10,000 bases of DNA, from NCBI RefSeq assembly GCF_020217185.1, contig NZ_JAIWNX010000072.1, positions 1 to 10,000 of the forward strand, in the 5' to 3' direction. The translations under genes and the position numbers were made by a program. The notes beneath the pieces were generated by a model. The model did no database searches. It was not told where the DNA came from and was given only the letters and a program-made list of their open reading frames with translations. This document shows positions 8,725-10,000 of this stretch, piece after piece (the stretch's first letter is position 1; each line of letters starts with the position of its first letter). Source of the stretch: Asticcacaulis sp. GTDB taxonomy: Bacteria > Pseudomonadota > Alphaproteobacteria > Caulobacterales > Caulobacteraceae.

Positions 8725-8885
8725 GAGTCGCAGCGATTTGAAGGTCTTTTTGCGATAAATTTTAACAAAAGTTACCACTTGATGAATTTCCACCCTCCCA
8801 TCCGAATCAACCGGCAGGGCATCAAGCGAAAATGGCCAAAATTACGGCCACTTATGCACAGAAGATTAATCCGGAATCAGGAATC
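8725..8885. promoter_or_regulatory. Cluster of four GANTC (CcrM methylation) sites
   Basis: GANTC occurs at 8725-8729, 8804-8808, 8874-8878 and 8881-8885. Reading the whole window by eye I found only six others (starting at 1139, 2160, 4780, 5917, 7620 and 8319), so the density here is far above the local background. GANTC is the target of CcrM, the cell-cycle methyltransferase of alphaproteobacteria, and its methylation state affects ftsZ transcription in C. crescentus. Confidence 0.75.
8852..8860 (+). promoter_or_regulatory. DnaA box upstream of ftsZ
   Basis: TTATGCACA is a perfect match to the DnaA consensus TTATNCACA, oriented opposite to ftsZ. DnaA activates ftsZ transcription in C. crescentus, so a box here fits. 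A weaker 7 of 9 match (AAATCCACA on the - strand, 8969-8977) lies near the end of ftsA. Confidence 0.6.
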
Positions 8886-8886
8886 C

Positions 8887-8901
8887 TTACCCGTACATTA
8901 A
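8887..8901 (+). promoter_or_regulatory. Second CtrA-like box
   Basis: TTAC, seven bases, then TTAA: a 7 of 8 match to TTAA-N7-TTAA, one base after a GANTC site. It is about 310 bp upstream of the ftsZ ATG, so it would act on a more distant promoter or not at all. Low certainty. Confidence 0.3.
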
Positions 8902-8929
8902 CGCACGCACCATGCAGCCGCATACCGCC

Positions 8930-8961
8930 CAAACGCAAACGGGACGCCCGAAAGCGTCCCG
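8930..8961 (-). terminator. Intrinsic terminator after ftsA
   Basis: Perfect 8-bp stem CGGGACGC/GCGTCCCG (8940-8947 with 8954-8961) with a 6-base loop, followed on the - strand by the T-rich TTTGCGTTT. It lies 38 bp after the ftsA stop. The T-run is interrupted, so termination may be partial, but it suggests that ftsZ does not depend only on readthrough from ftsA. Confidence 0.72.
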
Positions 8962-8999
8962 CTAAAACTGTGGATTTTTTTGCATATCGTGGCAACCGG

Positions 9000-10000
9000 T
9001 TACAGATTTTGCTTGAGCCAGTCTACCACGCGGCTCATCAGATGGCCCTTGGCGGCGCTGGGCGCGTCCTTGGGCGACAGGCGCGCTGTCATGATCTTGC
9101 GCGCCGGGACCACGTCGCGCGGGCCATAAAGCGTGCGCAGGATCACCCCGGCACAGGCGGCAAAGGCCGGTCCGGCAGCCGCATCGGCCAGGTGTGGTAC
9201 GCGCTTGGGCTTACCCAGACGCACAGGACGATCGAACACGCGGATGGCCAGTTCGCGCACACCCGCCAACTGCGACGCACCGCCCGTCAGGACGATACCC
9301 GCACCTGGGTCGATCGGCACGCCAGAGGCCTTCAGCTTTTCACGCAGCAGTTCAAAGGTTTCTTCGACGCGCGGGGCGATAATACCTTTGAGGATCGAGC
9401 GCGGCACGGAGATCGGCGGGGCCCCGGCATCGTCACCGCGCGGCGGCGCTTCGACCATTTCGCGGTCTTCGTTGGACGAGGCGATGGCCGAGCCGTGCAG
9501 CGTCTTGACGCGCTCAGCGCCCACGAGCGTAGTGGACAGGCCGCGCGCAATGTCGGCCGTGACGTGGCTGCCGCCGACATTCAGGCAATCGACGTGTACC
9601 AACGCGCCCCCATAGAAGACGGCCGCCGTGGTGCACGAGGCGCCCATGTCGATGCAGATGCAGCCCAGTTCCTTCTCGTCTTCTTCCAGCGCCGCGACCG
9701 CCGCCGCCAAAGGCGCGGAGACAATCGCCTGCACCTCAAGGTGCGCCATGCCGACGCATTGCATGATATTGTTAAAGACGTTTTCGTCGATGGTGACGAC
9801 CAACAGTTCAAGCCCCAGGGTACGGCCCGTCAGGTTGCGCGGATCGCGCACGCCGCTATGGCCATCGACGGCCCAGCTTACCGGCAGCAGGTGGATGGGG
9901 CGACGATTGGGGAAGCGCACCTGCGCCAGACCCGAAGCGATGGCGCGGTTGAGATCGTCATCGGAGATCGGCTTCACACCGACCGACACCTGAGCGAAGA
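9000..10000 (-). CDS. ftsA: Cell division protein FtsA, 5' end outside the window
   Basis: Actin-like ATPase that tethers FtsZ filaments to the inner membrane and recruits later division proteins. About 333 codons are visible; the frame is open through the right edge, and the GTG at 9989 is internal (preceded in frame by FAQ). Visible landmarks are the 1C-like region (HLLPVSWAVDGHSGVRDPRN), the second phosphate-binding motif IDMGASCTTAAVFYGG, the GG(S/A)-type adenosine motif IVLTGGASQLAG, and the C-terminal amphipathic membrane-targeting helix MSRVVDWLKQNL ending at TAA (9000-9002). The full family length is about 410-440 residues, so roughly the first 90 or so are missing. It lies upstream of ftsZ, as in most dcw clusters, but is separated from it by a terminator and 418 bp. 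Confidence 0.96.
   Translation of the reverse strand, partial: FAQVSVGVKPISDDDLNRAIASGLAQVRFPNRRPIHLLPVSWAVDGHSGVRDPRNLTGRTLGLELLVVTIDENVFNNIMQCVGMAHLEVQAIVSAPLAAAVAALEEDEKELGCICIDMGASCTTAAVFYGGALVHVDCLNVGGSHVTADIARGLSTTLVGAERVKTLHGSAIASSNEDREMVEAPPRGDDAGAPPISVPRSILKGIIAPRVEETFELLREKLKASGVPIDPGAGIVLTGGASQLAGVRELAIRVFDRPVRLGKPKRVPHLADAAAGPAFAACAGVILRTLYGPRDVVPARKIMTARLSPKDAPSAAKGHLMSRVVDWLKQNL

Larger units (their letters stand above)
8582..8999 (-). promoter_or_regulatory. ftsA-ftsZ intergenic control region
   Basis: A 418-bp gap without a convincing gene, visibly richer in A and T than the coding DNA around it. From the ftsA side it holds the ftsA terminator (8940-8961); a CtrA-like box (8887-8901); four GANTC sites (8881, 8874, 8804 and 8725, first bases); a DnaA box (8852-8860); a TGGCC/GGCCA inverted repeat (8833-8850); a second CtrA-like box (8700-8714); a dyad (8671-8701); and a promoter candidate (8634-8659). 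In Caulobacter crescentus, ftsZ transcription is repressed by CtrA and activated by DnaA and by CcrM methylation of GANTC. The motifs are seen here; their use in this organism is inferred. Confidence 0.75.

Overview
The window looks like chromosomal DNA of an alphaproteobacterium of the Caulobacter family (Caulobacteraceae). The best single clue is FtsZ: its start ([20 protein letters not shown]), its very long Pro/Gln/Ala-rich linker and its C-terminal peptide ([12 protein letters not shown]) closely resemble Caulobacter FtsZ as I remember it. The moderately high G+C content and the clustered GANTC sites (CcrM methylation motif) near ftsZ fit the same lineage. Genus is not determined; Asticcacaulis or a relative is a guess.

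Layout. Two genes lie on the + strand at the left edge: the 3' part of an aminopeptidase P-type M24 metallopeptidase (1-557) and a small single-span membrane protein (650-904). Everything else is on the - strand. Reading leftwards from the right edge, in the direction of transcription, the genes are ftsA (5' end missing, stop at 9000), ftsZ (8581-6923), lpxC (6714-5812), bamD (5716-4808), recN (4756-3047) and ligA (3000-907). ligA ends only 2 bp from the converging small membrane-protein gene. This is the distal end of a division and cell-wall (dcw) cluster, followed by outer-membrane genes (lpxC for lipid A, bamD for outer-membrane protein assembly) and two DNA repair/replication genes (recN, ligA).

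Transcription units. Stem-loop terminators follow ftsA (about 8940-8961), ftsZ (about 6872-6900, very strong) and bamD (about 4770-4795). The same-strand genes are therefore probably not one simple operon: ftsZ and lpxC should each have their own promoter, and recN sits just behind a terminator-like hairpin. Candidate promoters are visible upstream of ftsZ, lpxC and bamD.

The most information-rich non-coding stretch is the 418-bp ftsA-ftsZ gap (8582-8999). It holds four GANTC sites within 161 bp (only six others were found in the rest of the window), one perfect TTATNCACA DnaA box, two near-CtrA boxes, a dyad, and a TTGACA -35 candidate. In Caulobacter crescentus, ftsZ is known to be controlled by CtrA, DnaA and CcrM methylation, so this looks like a cell-cycle control region of the same logic. 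I found no mobile element, CRISPR array, RNA gene or clearly novel multi-gene system; the window is mostly conserved core genome.
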